The position numbers and the translations under genes are program-made. Below, in pieces: positions 32,479 through 43,849 of a stretch of 64,000 nt of DNA (its first letter is position 1; each line of letters begins with the position of its first letter). Source of the DNA: Populus alba (lineage: Eukaryota > Streptophyta > Magnoliopsida > Malpighiales > Salicaceae); assembly GCF_005239225.2 (NCBI RefSeq), contig NC_133299.1, forward strand, positions 2,112,967 through 2,176,966. The letters run 5' to 3'. The notes under the pieces are model-generated. The model saw nothing but the letters and a program-made list of their open reading frames with translations, did no database searches and had not been told where the DNA came from.

Positions 32479-34269
32479 ATGAAGAACAAATCCTCTTTAA
32501 TAATCTTGAGTGTCTTGGTTTTGCTGTGTGGGTGTTATACTGAACTTGGTCTTTGTAGACAGGACAACTTCTTGAAGATGAAGCTTGGTGGTGTTCATGA
32601 CTGTAAAGGTTCTCAAAATAGTGCAGAGATTGATAGCCTCGCTCGTTTTGCTGTCCAGGAGCATAACAAGAAAGAGGTTTTTTTTCTTGATCTTTTATCT
32701 TTTCTTTGTTGCAATTCTTTGAATTCATAATTTTCTTGTTTTCTTTTTCTTCTTTTTTGTTGTCGATATATGATGATGATTTGAGAGGGGTCATAGAGAG
32801 ATTTGAGTGCTTATAGTTTTGAATTTTTGTTTAGATTATATATGGTTTCTGATTTTCATTTACTAGAGTTTTGTTTTTTCCCCTTTTTTTGGGTGATTTA
32901 TTTGTTGATTTAGTCTTTATCTTATGGCTTGATATATTTTTCTAGTATTTCTAATATATAAAATATTTTTGTTCTTTTTTTTTTTGGTTGCTAGGAAATA
33001 TTTGTCAAGAAAACAGGATGATTGAAAGTTGATTCATTATTTTAGAAATTAAGATGAAAAAAAAAATCTAATTAGTTGAAAAAAATTGTTTAATTTTTAT
33101 AATAATGGGGATAATATATTTCAAATATATTTGCATATATGACTATTCTCAGTTGCTCCCTTTTTAGTATTCAAGTTTCTATGGAGTGCTCAAGCTTTTT
33201 TCTTGAGTACTTTCCAAAGTGTGCTAACTGAGTTCAACTTGATCATTAAATGAATTCAGAAAATTATAGCTAGTACAAGTATTTAATATTTGTCAATTTG
33301 ATAACTTTTTTGGCAAGGTCTTAGATTTCTTAGTATTTACTTTGGATACTGTCTACAGAATGCTATTCTTGAGTTTGTGAGGGTGTTGAAGGCGAAAGAG
33401 CAGGTGGTTGCTGGTAAGCTATACCACCTTACTCTAGAGGCAACTGATGCTGGTAATAATAAGATGTATGAAGTTAAAGTCTGGGTGAAGCCGTGGATGA
33501 ACTTCAAGCAGTTGCAGGAATTCAAGCATGTTGAAGGGGGTACTTCCTCTGACCTCGGTGTTAAACCAGGTAATGGATCTTTTTATATATATATAGATAT
33601 AAGCAATTGATTTGTGTTTTTATTTTTTCCTGTTGATGGTTGTTTAATGAGAATGGAATTGGTGTGTGAGGTTTTCTTCTCATGTTTTCATTTTTCGGTA
33701 TAATGCTATCATTTCTTATTAAATTAGCCAATTTTGCTGTCAATGGGATTGGATCTGTACAATCTTAGTTAAATGTAGATTTTGTTTGAAAGGGTGTTAT
33801 TGAGTAGTAGTTTAGTCGCAAAACAGTGATTAATCAGGCACGTTATGCAAATCAGATGACCATGGATCAGGATGGCAACCAATGCCAACAAATGATCTTG
33901 AGGTCCAAGATGCAGCAAATCATGCTGTTAAGTCCATTCAGAAGAGATCCAACTCATTGTCCCCATATGAACTTGTAGAGATCCTTCTGGCGAAAGCCAA
34001 GGTTGGCATTTTTCAATGTTGGAGCTCGAAATGTTGCTTCTGTTGGGTCCCATACTTGGATTGATCTTTCCGACCTGTGAGCTTTATGGTATATGTGAAT
34101 GTGGAAGTTTTCCGACTGATTTTTCCATGGTTTGATGTTGCAGGTCATTGAAGATTATGCCAAATTCAATCTGCTTCTGAAATTGAGGAGGGGAATAAAA
34201 GAAGAAAATTTCAAGGTTGAAGTAATTAAGAACATGGAAGGAAAGTTTCATGTGAATTTGATGCCATAA
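32479..34269 (+). CDS. Phytocystatin with C-terminal legumain-inhibitor domain
   Basis: The gene encodes a 226-residue secreted cysteine protease inhibitor. Exons: 32479-32676, 33359-33569, 33856-34001, 34144-34269. The N-terminus ([20 protein letters not shown]) is a signal peptide. The first cystatin domain has the GG pair (KLGGVHD), the plant motif [10 protein letters not shown], the inhibitory QVVAG loop, and the KPW loop. A second, cystatin-like extension follows ([20 protein letters not shown]). It contains SNSL, the motif known in long phytocystatins for inhibiting legumain-type (C13) proteases. The protein should thus block both papain-like and legumain proteases in the secretory system or vacuole. 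The start is ATG at 32479; a longer frame needs a TTG start. It is tail-to-tail with the dead CYP98A copy, 365 bp away. Its last exon and 3' UTR are duplicated at 39068-39380. Confidence 0.92.
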
Positions 34270-34633
34270 TATGCTAAAACCATGTGTGCCTTGGTGTGCT
34301 GCTACCTGCATTATGATATAGAACAATAAACACACTACTCTGGCAACTATGCTTTATGTTTGAATCTGTATATATTGATGCTTTATGGCATAGATGTGGC
34401 TTTTATGAGTTACCTCAAATCTTATATGTGTGTATAGAAATGCTTGAGTTGACAACCTCAAATACAAAATATTGACTGCTTATTGAATGCAGCTAATGTA
34501 TTTTCCTATCATTTATTCCAAACCATAGGCATACAACACATGTAGCTCTCGTTCTTTATTTCAGACTTGGTGATGGACCATCTCCAATTCAAAAACTAAT
34601 AATCCAAGCACAACCATGGCAGCAAGGTGCAAA

Positions 34634-37600
34634 TCACATATCTGAAGCCACCCGTTTGTACAAGTGTGGAGGCAGGCGAGGAGCGGCCACTGCTTCTAAT
34701 GGGGTCATCATATAAGTGACAAGTCCAGGTCTTTCTGACATGTCAATGTCCTCCGGCTTGACACCATCTGTGCCTCAGTCATGACACGTTCGAACCCAAC
34801 CACTCGGTCTAGCTCATCTTGAACCTTCTGTTGAACCCTTCGGTTCTTGATTAGCTCAGCCATTGCCCACTCCACTGTGATTGCTGTCGTATCCATGCCA
34901 GCACTGATCATGTCCTGCACAAAATATTAGATACAAGTTTAATTAAACCCTAATCAGTCATGGCCAGTCAACCAAAGATTCATTTGACAGCATAGAGAAA
35001 CTTCTATCCACCATATTGTTTAAGATTTTAAGCGAAATGTGCATACATTTTAATAAATGTGACCTCACTGAGATCATATTTTTCTTGCAGTGTTAGCAAT
35101 GCATCAACTAAATGATTCTTGGCACCACCACTTTTCTTGCGTGCATTGTTATGTTCCTCCATGATAGATCTAACCAGCTTGTCTCGACGAGCATTAAGCT
35201 TGGCAAAAGCCTCCTCCTCTAGTGGAAACATCCATTGAAGCCATGGAATGTGCTCGGCCATGGAAGGTGTTGCACCCAGCCTAACTCCATCGGAAACAAT
35301 TGCCTTGAATTCTTGGCCTTGCTCATCAATTATGCCCTCTGAATTCATGAACCGCTTCCCAAATGCCAGTCTTGTAATGTTATTCCAAGCCACATCTCCC
35401 AAATATTTCCTCACCGACAAGATTTTTCCATGGTTTTCTGCGAGAGATAAATCATGATCTCAAGACCAGTCCTTTTAGATAATTTCGAATTAGGCACAAC
35501 AACCATCAACTGACAGAGTTTAGTGTGATAATTGGCTTTGTGACTCGCATTTTGTTGCAAATCAAATATTTTTTTCCCAACACAATAAAATAAATATGCA
35601 GGTTTGGTTTTTCCAACATGCTTTTTGACATATAAGAAAATGCGAACTGTAAATTAAAAAGTTAATACATACATTTATAAATCAAGATTTTTTTATCTCA
35701 CAACAAATTAAGATCATGTATCTAGTTGTCTAATAACTTTGTTTCTTAAAACTAATATTTTTTTAATAAAATAAAAATACAAAAACATGCTTAAAAAAGA
35801 GATCGAGTAAAACTAAAAAAACAAATTTAAATAGTGCTGCATAGAAAGAATGTCTCTTAGTATTATATAAAAAAAAAAACATTAAAATCTTATTTGTAAA
35901 CTAAGTAAAAATTAAATTGTATTACATTAAAAATATCATAAAATTTTTGAAAATGTGTTGAAATTGAAAGGAAAAAATGCCAATAAAAAATCAAGAAAAA
36001 CCAATGAAATTTGTAGGAAAAACGAAAAAAAAGAGGAAGAAAAGGCCAATGAATCAGTAAAAAAAAGGTCTAGGCATGAGGATTTTCAACTCAAGCCCAC
36101 GATCCTGGATGAACCCTTTTTATTAAGAGGTATCCGTGCCTAAATGTTTTTGAAAAAAAAAATAAAGTTATTTATTTCTTTTTAGATTCCAGCCATTATA
36201 ATTGCCAAAAACTTGAGGGTTATAAACGTTTTTTAACTATAAACTCATTTTTCAATATAATTTTTACCAAAAACATATAAAAAACACTCCATATATTTTG
36301 ATAAACCCACATATTTTTTAAACTTTTTTAAATTGATGAAGACTAATTATGGGATGGGATAGTATTTCTCACAACAAACATGATCAGCCCGATGAATCTT
36401 AATATGCAAGATTAAGAGGACGACTACCACAAATATATTTCCACCATCGTATGTGTGTTCCTAATAGAAAGAAAGAAATAAAAAACGCAAAGAACAGCTA
36501 AATTGCTAAAAATACTGCGGTAAAAGTGTAAGAGAAATACTACTATACATCACATACCTAGATCGGTGCAATCCTTGAAAATGGATTCTGCCATTAAAGA
36601 AACCTCATCTTCTCTAATAGGTCTGAGTTCGTCGAGTCTCTTTGCTGAGAAAAGCTCAAGAGGAGACACTTTCCTAAGCTTCACGTAGTGAGGACCATAG
36701 TCAGCCCATATGAGGTCCTCGCCATCTCTACTGAAGCTGGCGAGAAATCTAGATCATGTTTGTTTTCTGAAAAGTAATTTTTGAAAAATTATTTTTCAAA
36801 CTTTCCTATATTTGTTTGTCATTAGAAAAGTTGGTCAACGGGAAACAATTTCCAGTCAATTTCAGTCAAAGAAAAATTTGACTTGGTTTTCAGAAAAGTG
36901 TTTTCCCTTTAGCTATGTTTGTTTTCCGGAAAGTGATTTCCGGGAAATCACTTTCCAAACTTTCTTGTGTTTGTTTGCTAGTAGAAAAGTTGGTCAATAG
37001 AAAACACTTTCCAGTAAAAGGAAAATTTGGCTTGGTTTTCAGGAAAGTGTTTTTCTGAAAAATTTGGGGGGAAAACACTTTCCGGAAGTTGTGAAAAATT
37101 TAAAAATGTCATTATTTGCTGATTATATTAAATTTAATCCTCAAACTTTTGATTGCTATATATATTTTTGTTTTGAATATTTATTTTTCAATTTCATCTC
37201 TTAAAATTTTATTTTTATATTAACTTTGGTCCTTATTTTTATAATTGTTATTTGCTTTTTCCTTATCATATTTTTATTGAAATTTTTTATCTATCAAATT
37301 TGGTCCTCATTCTTTTGATTGTTACTTATTTTATTTGAAATAATTTATGAAATGTTGATTATTATTATTTTAATTTCTTCATCTTTCATTTTTTTTTTAA
37401 TTTTTTAGATTTGATCTCTATTATTTTGATTATTATTTATTTTATTTGAGATAATTTATGAAATTATATTTTTTTTTTCAATTTCATTTTCATTCAACTT
37501 TTTAATTGTAAGATTTGTTTCTTATTATTTTAATAAACTTGAGAAAAATAAAATATTAATAAGTTATTTTCTAGCTCATTTTCCATGACATAACCAAACA

Positions 37601-38037
37601 CTGAAAAGTGTTTTCCAACTCATTTTTCATTACACTACCAAACATCAAAAAATATTTTTTTAAAATTCACTTTCCTGAAATTTATTTTTTCTAGAATTCA
37701 CTTTTAAAAAAAAAACTACTTTTTAACAAACAAAAGTAGCCCTAGACCTATTTCCATCAGCTAGCTGCTGGTCATTCTCTTTGAGAACTTGCCTGGCCAG
37801 GTCCGCATTACACACAACTACATTCAAAGTTGAACCACACCAAACTGAAATAATTGATCCGTAAGCCTGAGCCCACTCTGCAAAACATCTGAACATAATA
37901 GGCTTGACATCATAGAGGTTCCCAACAACCGGCCACGGCCGTGGACCGGGTGGTAGCTTGAACCTCAGCCTCTGGTACAGAATGTATGCAAGAACGAGAA
38001 CAAAGATCGAAACTAATACTAACAGAGGCAGAGCCAT
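34634..38037 (-). pseudogene. CYP98A pseudogene, broken by a Harbinger-like insertion and a deletion
   Basis: This is a dead paralogue of the intact CYP98A at 39404-41836. Exon 1 starts at 38037 ([20 protein letters not shown]) but is split by a 990-bp element at 36752-37741 with a CTA target duplication; it resumes at 36751 ([19 protein letters not shown]) and ends at 36558. Exon 2 (about 35440-35050) reads well ([20 protein letters not shown]) but its 3' end and splice donor are altered: the ATTGCAGGTCTCCTATGG codons are gone. Exon 3 (34914-34634) has the AGMDTT helix I motif, but about 365 bp are deleted after RVMTEA, removing the ExxR, PERF and heme-cysteine motifs and shifting the frame. 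The remaining tail still reads [20 protein letters not shown] in the shifted frame. Each lesion alone would abolish activity. Confidence 0.92.
36752..37741. mobile_element. PIF/Harbinger-like non-autonomous element, copy 1 (990 bp)
   Basis: The element sits inside exon 1 of the CYP98A pseudogene. A 3-bp duplication, CTA, flanks it (36749-36751 and 37742-37744), and the intact paralogue has the empty site AATCTAGACC. The ends form an imperfect inverted repeat: GATCATGTTTGTTTTC at the left and, on the other strand, GGCTACTTTTGTTTG at the right. Near one end there are several copies of GGAAAGTGTTTTCC-type words (TTTCCAG, TTTCCGG). The inner part is an AT-rich stretch with repeated TTTGGTCCTTATTTTT-like words. 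No transposase is present. It shares its sequence, in opposite orientation, with 42077-43219. Confidence 0.8.
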
Positions 38038-38694
38038 ATAGGAAAAAGAGAGATGGAGATAGGGCAAAGGTTAGCTTTTGAAGGTTCTAGCCAAAGAAAT
38101 GCTACGAGAGATGTCTATATATATATATATATTGAGATGGGAGATGGTACGTAGCAGATCGGTCACCATTCGAAGGATTTTTATTTATTATTTTTGAATA
38201 ATGGTGTAGAATTGATGGATTTGAAAGTGTTAATTTGTTAGAAACGTGCTTTATGTGAATATTACGAGTGAGTAATGGGCGTCATGCAAATGCAATGGCA
38301 GTTTTTCATCCAAATTGTCCGGATGATCACCTCCTTTAATTTTAATTTATCATCATCATAAATCGAATATTTTTTTTTTTTGCAAAAACAATAATGTAAA
38401 AGAAAATAAAAGCATGCATGGAGGTGTTATTGAGTGTACATAAAATTATTAAACTAGCATAACCCATGATCTATAATTCAAGGTATGACTGATGGGTTAA
38501 TTAAACAGTTTAACTTTGATTTGATATTTTTAATTACGATGAGGTATTTTTTTTTTTTTTATGTCAATAATCTAGTACGGATCTAAACTAGAAATAACAT
38601 GTATTTAACATAATCTCTAATGTAGAGCTAAACTCGAAAGAAAGAATGATAAATATACAAGGAAAATTGATAGATCATATTTTTTAAGAGGGTT
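38038..38694. other. Promoter remnant of the CYP98A pseudogene and spacer
   Basis: The first 130 bp match the promoter of the intact CYP98A (TATTGAGATGG, GCAGATC.GTCACC). They hold an AT tract at 38117-38132 in place of the TATA region. The AC-I element of the intact gene (ACCTACC) reads ACGTACC here (38146-38152, minus strand). The remainder is AT-rich without a gene. Confidence 0.6.
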
Positions 38695-38893
38695 TTCAGG
38701 AATATGATTGTTGTTACTTTTTAAAGTGTTTTTTACTCAGAAAAGCATGCTAATAATATTTTTTTATTTTTTTAAAATTATTTTTGTTATCAGCACATCA
38801 AAATAATTTGAAAACATCAAAAATATATATTAATTTAAAAAAAAATAAAAAATTTTAAATTTTTTTTAGAGGTTATTTTAAAAAGTATTCCCA
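38695..38893. mobile_element. AT-rich MITE-like element (about 200 bp), copy A
   Basis: The left end reads GGAATATGATTGTTGTTACT then TTTTAAAGTG. The right end is TTTAAAAAGTATTCCCACGC, a rough inverted repeat of it. Between lie the words TTATTTTTGTTATCAGCACA and TCAAAATAATT, typical of a very common poplar repeat. Similar copies are at 43850-44056 and 54149-54344. The transposon class is uncertain. Confidence 0.5.
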
Positions 38894-39060
38894 CGCTTAA
38901 AACAAGGACCCAAACCGTGTCCTGGCACCTCAGGCCCAGACCACGCGCCTGACACCCCTGACACCCCTGGGCTCATGCCACGTGCTTGGGCCCAGTGCCA
39001 AATAACAACAATAATATCTGACGGTCCTTAAAATCCATGAATTTAACAGTACTCTTGGAT
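38894..39060. repeat. GC-rich patch of unknown origin with a short tandem repeat
   Basis: About 100 bp (38900-39000) are strikingly GC-rich for this window and contain GACACCCCTGACACCCCTGG, a 10-bp tandem repeat. The rest is normal spacer. It may be a fragment of a retroelement LTR; I see no ends. It lies at the edge of the duplicated cystatin-CYP98A block. Confidence 0.45.
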
Positions 39061-39067
39061 GTAAAGC

Positions 39068-39380
39068 GGTTTGATTTGAAGGTTGAAGTAATGAAGAACA
39101 TAGAGGGAGCGTTTTATGTGAATTTGATGGCAGCACATGCTAAAACTTTTGTTTCTTGCAGTAGTGCTGCTATATACAGTATCGTATAGAGCAATAAACA
39201 CACCGCCATGGCAACCATGCTTTATGTTAGAGTCTGTATATATCAGTGCTTTATGGGACTGGTGTGGCTTTTATTGTATGCAGCTAATGTTTTTTCCCAT
39301 CATTTATTCAAAACCATAGGCATCCGTTTCAGACTTGGTGATGGACCATCTCCAGTTCAGAAACTAATATAATCCAAGTA
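39068..39380 (+). pseudogene. Duplicated 3' end of the cystatin gene
   Basis: This fragment aligns with 34211-34610, that is, the end of the cystatin coding sequence and its 3' flank. It contains AAGGTTGAAGTAATGAAGAA, GTGAATTTGATG, then GAGCAATAAACACAC, GCAACCATGCTTTATGTT and GACTTGGTGATGGACCATCT. The stop codon is changed (ATGCCATAA became ATGGCAGCA). No upstream cystatin exons are present. It shows that the CYP98A duplication carried the tail of its neighbour along. Confidence 0.85.
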
Positions 39381-39403
39381 CAACCATGGCAGCAAGGTGC
39401 AAA

Positions 39404-41836
39404 TCACATATCTGAAGCCACCCGTTTGTACAAGTGTGGAGGCAAGCGAGGAGTGGCCACTGCTTGTAGTGGGGTCATCATATAAGTGACAATTCCAGGT
39501 CTCTCTGACATGTCAATTTCCTCCGGCTTGACACCATCAGGGGTGGTCCAATGAAAATGGTGGAGCAGATGACCGATCATAGACGTGACCAGATTGATAG
39601 CAAGCTGCGCACCAGGGCACACCCTTCTTCCAGCTCCGAATGGGAGTAGCCTGAAATCATGACCCTTCATGTCGACATCCTCCTCAAAGAACCTCTCCGG
39701 CCGGAACTCTAAAGGGTTCTTCCACAAAGCCGGATCACGAGCTACAGCCCATACGTTCACGTGAACAACTGATCCCTTAGGGATGTCATAGCCACCGATT
39801 TTAACAGTAGTATTGGCTCGATGAGGTAGCATCAGCGGTGTTGGTGGGTGCAACCTCAGCGATTCCTTGACTACAGCTTGCAGGTAAGGGAGATTTTGGA
39901 AATCTGATTCAGTCATGACACGTTCGAACCCAACCACTCGGTCTAGCTCATCTTGAGCCTTCTGTTGAACCCTTGGGTTCTTGATTAGCTCAGCCATTGC
40001 CCACTCCACTGAGATTGCTGTGGTATCCATGCCAGCAGTAATCATGTCCTGCACAAATTATTAGATACAAGTTTAATTAAACCCTAATCAGTCATAGCTC
40101 GTCGACCGATGATTCATTTAACAGCAGAAACGAAATCACCAAATTTTTTTAAGATTTTGAGGCGAAACGTGCATTCATTCATACCCATAGGAGACCTGCA
40201 ATTGTAACCTCACTGAGGTCATATTTTTCTTGCAATGTAAGCAGTGCATCAACGAAATGTTTCTTGGCACCTCCACTTTTCTTGCGTGCATCGGTGTGTT
40301 CCTCCATGATAACTCTAGTTAGCCTATCTCGACGGGCGTTATGCTTTTCAACAGCCTCTTCCTCTAGTGGAAACATCCATTGAAGCCATGGAATGTGCTC
40401 TGCCATGTTCAGTGATCCACCCAGCCTAACTCCATTGGAAACAATTGCCTTGAATTCTTGACCTTGCTCATCAATTATGCCCTCAGAATTCATGAATCGT
40501 TTCCCAAATGCTAGCCTTGTAATGTTATTGAAAGCCACATCTCCCAAATATTTCTTCACCAACAGGGTTTTTCCGTGGTTTTCTGCAAGACATGAATCTT
40601 GTTTTCAAGAGCATTTTCCTTTTACCATTCTTTAGCCAATTATGAATCAGACACAACTGAAGTAATAGCATGTATGGAATATTAAAATTGAACCCTGTTC
40701 AATCTCTTACAATAATTTAAAATTTTCTCGTGCAAAATCGACATTTCATCAAGTCCATAAATAATTTTGGATACATGAACGAGTAAACATTCAATGTAAA
40801 GAGAACCGAAAAAACCTAGGACAGTAAAGAAAAAAACTCACAAGGGTTAAATTGAAAGGATGGTCCCTTCCAATTAATTATTTTTTGGACATTCGGTGAA
40901 TAATTAATTGGGTGGGACCAACGGACCATTCCCCTTCCTGGTAAGATTTGTTTTTTATTTTTCAGGGATGTGACACTTTGACAGTTCCCTGGAGAAACCA
41001 ATAATATATATTAAATGACTGATTTAGAACATCTGGGACCCACATCGCCCACCAAAATTGGGAACAGAAGATGGGGCTTAAAGTGATAAGATTTTTGATG
41101 TTGTTATTTTTTAAAGTAATTTTTATTTTAAAATAATTTTTTTATTTTTTATATCAAATATTAATTTAAAAATACCAACACAAAATTAATTTAAAATTAA
41201 AATAAAATAATAATATAACTTTGACTGATCAACTTTTTTCAATTTAATATTAATTAGCTAAAAATATAATAAAACAAAAACTACACAAAAGCTAAAATGC
41301 TAAAACAAGAAAAAGTGTTAAGAGAAATTAATACTACCATATGACATACCTGGATTGGTGCAATCCTTGAAAATGGATTCTGCCATGAAAGTAACCTCAT
41401 CTTCTCTAATAGGTCTGAGTTCCTCGAGTCTCTTTGCTGAGAAGAGCTCAAGAGTAGACACTCTCCTAACCTTCACATAATGAGGACCATAGTCAGCCCA
41501 GATGAGGTCCTTGCCATCTCTGCTAAACCTTGCAGCCAATCTAGACCTGTGTCGATCGGCCAGCTGCTGGTCATTCTCCTTGAGAACTTGCTTGGCCAGT
41601 TCCGCATTACACACAACTACATTCAAAGTTGAACCAAACCAAACTGAAACAACTGGTCCGTAAGCCTGAGCCCACTCTGCAAAACATCTGAACCTAATAG
41701 GCTTGATGGCATAGAGGTTCCCAACAACCGGCCACGGCCGTGGACCTGGCGGCAGCTTGAACCTCAGCCTCCGGTACAGAATGCATGAAAGAACGAGAAC
41801 AAAGATCGACACTAATACTAAAAGAGGCAGACCCAT
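39404..41836 (-). CDS. CYP98A: CYP98A p-coumaroyl shikimate/quinate 3'-hydroxylase
   Basis: This 509-residue cytochrome P450 should 3-hydroxylate the p-coumaroyl ester of shikimate or quinate (C3'H), a step toward caffeoyl, G and S lignin units at the ER. Exons in coding order: 41836-41350, 40582-40185, 40048-39404. Features: an N-terminal membrane anchor ([20 protein letters not shown]), hinge PPGPRPWP at 29-36, oxygen-binding helix I AGMDTT at 300-305, ExxR (ESLR) at 357-360, PERF at 412-415, and heme loop [10 protein letters not shown] at 432-441 with Cys439. Motifs such as [13 protein letters not shown] and [10 protein letters not shown] are strongly CYP98A. An in-frame ATG 24 codons upstream (41908) exists, but MGLPLL matches the family start and the paralogue (MALPLL). 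No lesion is seen, so it is probably active. It is a paralogue of the pseudogene at 34634-38037. Confidence 0.94.
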
Positions 41837-41941
41837 ATCGGAGAAAAGAATAAAAAAAGAAGAAGAAAAGGAGATGAAGACAGGACAGGGCAAAGTTTGG
41901 TTTCTCAAGGTTCACGGAAAATAATGTAAGGAGAGAAGTCT

Positions 41942-41966
41942 TCATATAGATTGAGATGTGGTAGGT
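41942..41966 (-). promoter_or_regulatory. AC-I element and TATA-like box of CYP98A
   Basis: On the minus strand the AC-I element ACCTACC lies at 41966-41960, about 125 bp before the start codon. A TATATGA box follows at about 41948-41942. AC elements are binding sites of lignin-type MYB factors and are common in C3'H, PAL and 4CL promoters. The pseudogene's promoter has ACGTACC at the same place, a change at a core base. Confidence 0.55.
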
Positions 41967-42076
41967 AAGCACGTGGCAGATCATTCACCATATTTTAAAA
42001 TATATTTTTACAGAAACCCACCGCTGCTTTCGGATATTTTCAATTTTTATTCTTTATTTAATTATAAGATAATTAA

Positions 42077-43219
42077 GGCTCCGTTTGTTTGCAGGAAAGT
42101 GGTTTTCTTTTGGAAAGTTAATTCCGGGAAAAATGAATTTCTGAAAAGTGAATTTCGAGAAAGTATTTTCCGATATTTGGCAGTGTTATGAAAAATGAAC
42201 TGGAAAACACTTTTCAATGTTTGGTTGTGTTATGAAAAATAAACTGAAAAAATAATTTATTAATGAATTAATTTTTTTTTCAAGTTTATCTAATATATAT
42301 AAAATATTTAATATTAAATATTTAATCACTTGCAATAAAAAAAAATGAAATCTAAAAAGTATTTATAATGATGAATTTTTTTTTATTATATCCTATATTC
42401 ATACATAGCTTATTAAAATAATGAGGAACAAATCTTACAAATTAAAATGTTGAATGGGAATGAAATTGAAAAAAATATATATAATTTCATAAATTATCTC
42501 AAATAAAATAAATAATAATCAAAATAACAGAGATCAAATCTAATTTTTTTTTTTTAAAATGAAAGATGAAGAAATTAAAATAATAATAATCAACATTTCA
42601 TAAATTATTTCAAATAAAATAAGTAACAATTAAAAGAATGAGGACCAAATTTGATAGATAAAATTTTTTTAATAAAAATATGATAAGGAAAAAGCAAATA
42701 GCAATTATAAAAATAAGGACCAAAGTTAATATAAAAAATAAAATTTTAAGAGATGAAATTGAAAAATAAATATTCAAAACAAAATATATATATCAATCAA
42801 AAGTTTGAGGATTAAATTTAATATAATCAGCAAATAATGACATTTCTAAATTTTTCACAACTTCCGAAAAGTGTTTTCCCTCCAAATTTTTCAGAAAAAC
42901 ACTTTCCTGAAAACCAAGCCAAATTTTTCTTTTACTGGAAAGTGTTTTTCATTGACCAACTTTCCTACTGGCAAACAAACACAAGAAAGTTTGGAAAGTG
43001 ATTTCCCGGAAACCACTTTCCGGAAAACAAACACTGCTAAAGGGAAAACACTTTCCTGAAAACCAAGTCAAATTTTTCTTTGACTGAAATTGACTGGAAA
43101 GTGTTTTTCGTTGACTGGAAAGTGTTTTTCATTGACCAACTTTCCTAATGACAAACAAACACAAAAAAGTTTGAAAAATAATTTTTTAAAAATTATTTTT
43201 TCAAAAAACAAACATGACC
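42077..43219. mobile_element. PIF/Harbinger-like non-autonomous element, copy 2 (1143 bp)
   Basis: The element starts GGCTCCGTTTGTTTGC and ends AAACAAACATGACC. The inverted ends share GG, GTTTGTTT and an AAAGT-like block, and a TAA duplication flanks it (42074-42076 and 43220-43222). The 3-bp TWA-type target fits PIF/Harbinger. The right third contains many AAACACTTTCC/GGAAAGTG words; the middle is A-rich with AATGAGGACCAAATTTGATA-like units. No transposase. Together with copy 1 it brackets the CYP98A pair in opposite orientation. Confidence 0.8.
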
Positions 43220-43849
43220 TAAGATATACATCTGGAGGCCTGTTTCCCACGTTGTCACTATATTTTCAAGAAGAAGAAAAAAATCATGACTTGACATCAC
43301 ACAAAAAAAAAATGACTGTCAATCCTTAATAATTCAAATATATCGAAGATAAATAAATGAGAGAAAAGATAATTGTCTTAAAGGGTATTGATATTGGTTA
43401 AAATCCGTGTCAAATAATTAATTAACTTTTAAAAATGAAATTATTTTTTAAAAAAAAATATGATCATTTTAATCATTTTAATCGTTTTTTTAATTAAAGT
43501 AGATGAATATGCCGGTTTTATCACCAGAGCCTTGTGACAAATTTATATTGGGTTAGATTTAATAACTACGCATGACCCATTTAAGGCTTGCAGAGCAGTG
43601 GATGTGAAAGTAGCTGCAGAGAAATTTAATGGCCATTTAAGATTGCAAGATGAGAGATGTTTCTGGTTCATTAATTTCTCTCTGGGCTGTGATATTGAAA
43701 TTTTAGGCGTGAATGTTATTGAGGTAGCGGAAAATAAATTTACAAAAAATAAATTAGTTAGATTTAGATATATATTTAATAAAAAATTGTAGTTAAAATT
43801 TTTATATAGTAAAAAATATAAAAAAAAATTAAATAAAATGTAGGTTACC
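43220..43849. other. Spacer, no gene recognised
   Basis: AT-rich sequence. A short frame at 43598-43792 shows no known domain. Nothing else is supported. Confidence 0.45.

Noticed and set aside
36812..37078. ORFs of 62 codons, also near 42871-43329
   Set aside because: They arise from the repeated GGAAAGTG words of the Harbinger-like elements, not from genes.
41837..41908. CYP98A start 24 codons further upstream
   Set aside because: The extra residues are not in the family or in the paralogue (MALPLL), and they would precede the membrane anchor.
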